Shown here one piece after another: positions 62,625 through 64,000 of a DNA stretch of 64,000 nt. The DNA comes from Imbricaverruca yamaguchii (taxonomy: Eukaryota > Arthropoda > Thecostraca > Neoverrucidae), in assembly GCA_034440575.1 (NCBI GenBank), contig JAOTOL010001387.1:765501-829500 (forward strand), read 5' to 3'. How positions within the stretch are numbered: position 1 is the stretch's first letter; each line of letters begins with the position of its first letter. A model generated the notes under the pieces. That model ran no database searches. It was given only the letters and a program-made list of their open reading frames with translations, and was not told where the DNA came from. Both the position numbers and the translations under genes were made by a program.

Positions 62625-63671
62625 TTAACCCGCGCACGTCCGGAGGGGGCAGATATCTGCCCCACCCCATACGGTTTTTCCACATTTGCCGCCAAACCAA
62701 TAGGTTTAGCAAAGCCAAACCTCGCATAGCTGTTCATTGGTCCTTTCCGCATATCCTCATACATTTTTAATCCTGGGTCATCTCAGGTCAGGTCACCAGG
62801 TCAGGCGAAGTTACCCAACTACACTCGGAGTTCTAGGTGGCATAACGTCCACAATAATTGGGCGATTTATTTCAAAATTATAGCAAGTCATGATCTCATG
62901 AGGGACCATAATATGTATGTCGTTTTTTTCTCGTAGTATTGACCTTGGGTCAAGTCCCTGCCATGGTTTCCCCATTATAAGGCTATGGTGAAATATACAA
63001 ATGTTTCCTAGTAACACATTTACGCTCGGAATGATTTCACAACGGTTGTGGCATGTAGATGGAAGTTATGCTCAATGCTACCGCTGACATTTTTGCTCAG
63101 TGACCTCACCAAGGTCTCTGAGGTCACCAGAGATCACTACACATTTCTGCGCATTACGTCGTACTGCATTGAGCCAGAAGGCTGAAATTACCGTCATTGT
63201 GCTTGTATCGTCAAGACGTGGCGATTTATACCTTATATGACCTCCATAGGTCTTGACCTGAGGTCATGACTTCATGACCTTGGCCTGAGTTTCGGTTGAC
63301 CTGACCTTAAAGTACACCGCCTATTGTCGGTAGCGCATTTCAGGGACTGTCGAATGGCGTTCGCCATTTGTTTCTATCTGCTACAGTTCCTGAGATATGT
63401 GTCTATATCTGAGTCCCACCTGATCTGGTCAAATCTGACCTATGATGGCCCAGTGACCTGAATGTTGACCTGAGCGAAAAAAAATACCGAAGCACTTTCG
63501 ATAGAGCCCGTCACCAGCTACCCATGCACCCGTCACCCTGTCACCCGTCACTATGTGACTATGCTGGCCCGTCACCAGCATAGTCACATAGTTCCAGAGA
63601 TCTTAGGGGGGCAGACATCTGCCCCCCGGACATGCGAAGTTGGCGCGGACCACCGGACGTGCGAGTGTTAA
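62625..63671 (+). mobile_element. MITE family B, copy 2
   Basis: Begins TTAACCCGCGCACGTCCGGA and ends CCGGACGTGCGAGTGTTAA (1047 bp). It aligns with copy 1 throughout, including GGCATAACGTCCA, TCGGAATGAT, CCGCTGACATTTTT and GTTGACCTGAGCGAAAA. It differs by extra sequence at 63520-63592 that forms a perfect hairpin. Confidence 0.92.
63550..63592. other. Perfect 18 bp hairpin inside MITE B copy 2
   Basis: ACTATGTGACTATGCTGG, loop CCCGTCA, then the exact reverse complement. Copy 1 lacks it, so it arose or was inserted after the copies separated. Confidence 0.85.
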
Positions 63672-64000
63672 AGATTGAAATAAAAACAGATCAGACATGC
63701 CACTCAAAGAACATCTCGCCATGTTGCACATGTTGCACATCTCGCCAGCATCGCGACATTGCGGTGGCGAATGTTCTCAGTCCCTTATCTGACGCCCTGT
63801 TTCACAGAGCCTTTCAACTGCTCGGATGAGGAAAAAATGACCTTCCTGGTGGTCAGACAAAAATACCAGGCAGTTTCTGAGACGATCCCCAGACTACTTA
63901 CCAGAAAAACAACAAGACCATCAAAACAAAGCACACACCAACGCTCTCAGTTGGGGCGATCGGTCTTTTGAATACATTGTTCGTGTCCGTTCGAACTGAC
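63672..64000. other. No feature seen
   Basis: Right edge of the window. Nothing was recognised. Confidence 0.35.

Overview
The window looks like nuclear DNA of an invertebrate animal, and almost all of it is mobile and repetitive DNA. The reasons are spliceosomal GT-AG introns inside transposon genes, tRNA-derived SINEs, CR1/Jockey-type non-LTR retrotransposons, a Penelope-like reverse transcriptase and kilobase-scale mini- and microsatellites. I found no operons, no ribosomal RNA, no convincing tRNA gene and no single-copy host gene I can name. The phylum cannot be fixed from the sequence alone.

Layout. 1-13.9 kb: minisatellites (10, 35, 27, 45 and 19 bp units), a truncated copy of dispersed repeat H, the first TTAA-flanked MITE (family A), a dispersed repeat R3 in two copies, SINE relics and an unrecognised broken coding region (8.4-9.4 kb). 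14.26-18.09 kb: transposon T1, with about 460 bp inverted repeats around a spliced, broken gene of a multicopy animal protein family with an FSDG...HGKxxCDGVGG signature. 18.6-19.6 kb: a TA/TG/CG dinucleotide tract. 20.4-21.4 kb: the 3' end of a CR1/L2-like LINE. 21.9-23.6 kb: repeat H interrupted by MITE A. 27.1-29.3 kb: a compound MITE A cluster. 29.5-31.3 kb: minisatellites packed with CACGTG and TGACGT cores. 33.28-37.57 kb: transposon T2, a hAT-like element with about 360 bp inverted repeats, an exact 8 bp target duplication and a spliced transposase-like gene. 38.2-39.2 and 62.6-63.7 kb: two copies of MITE family B. 39.2-44.2 kb: four large minisatellites. 44.7-46.0 kb: a LINE fragment joined to a Penelope fragment. 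46.8 and 49.2 kb: TA tracts. 50.2-54.6 kb: a CpG-poor AT-rich segment. 55.9-56.7 kb: a second copy of H carrying the empty MITE site. 56.9-60.2 kb: a palindromic element split by a CR1/Jockey LINE. 60.5 kb: a full SINE with target duplications.

How it fits together. The most informative features are the nested insertions whose target sites can be read in the window: MITE A in H (TTAA, with a paralogous empty site), T2 (8 bp duplication), SINE-1 (14 and 11 bp duplications) and the LINE in the palindrome (TGACT). T1 and T2 are the best candidates for under-described systems: two unrelated cut-and-paste type elements, both with unusually long inverted repeats and multi-exon genes. Three of the frame breaks in those genes lie in short homopolymers, so some may be assembly errors. 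Family assignments rest on motifs remembered from protein families; no database search was run.
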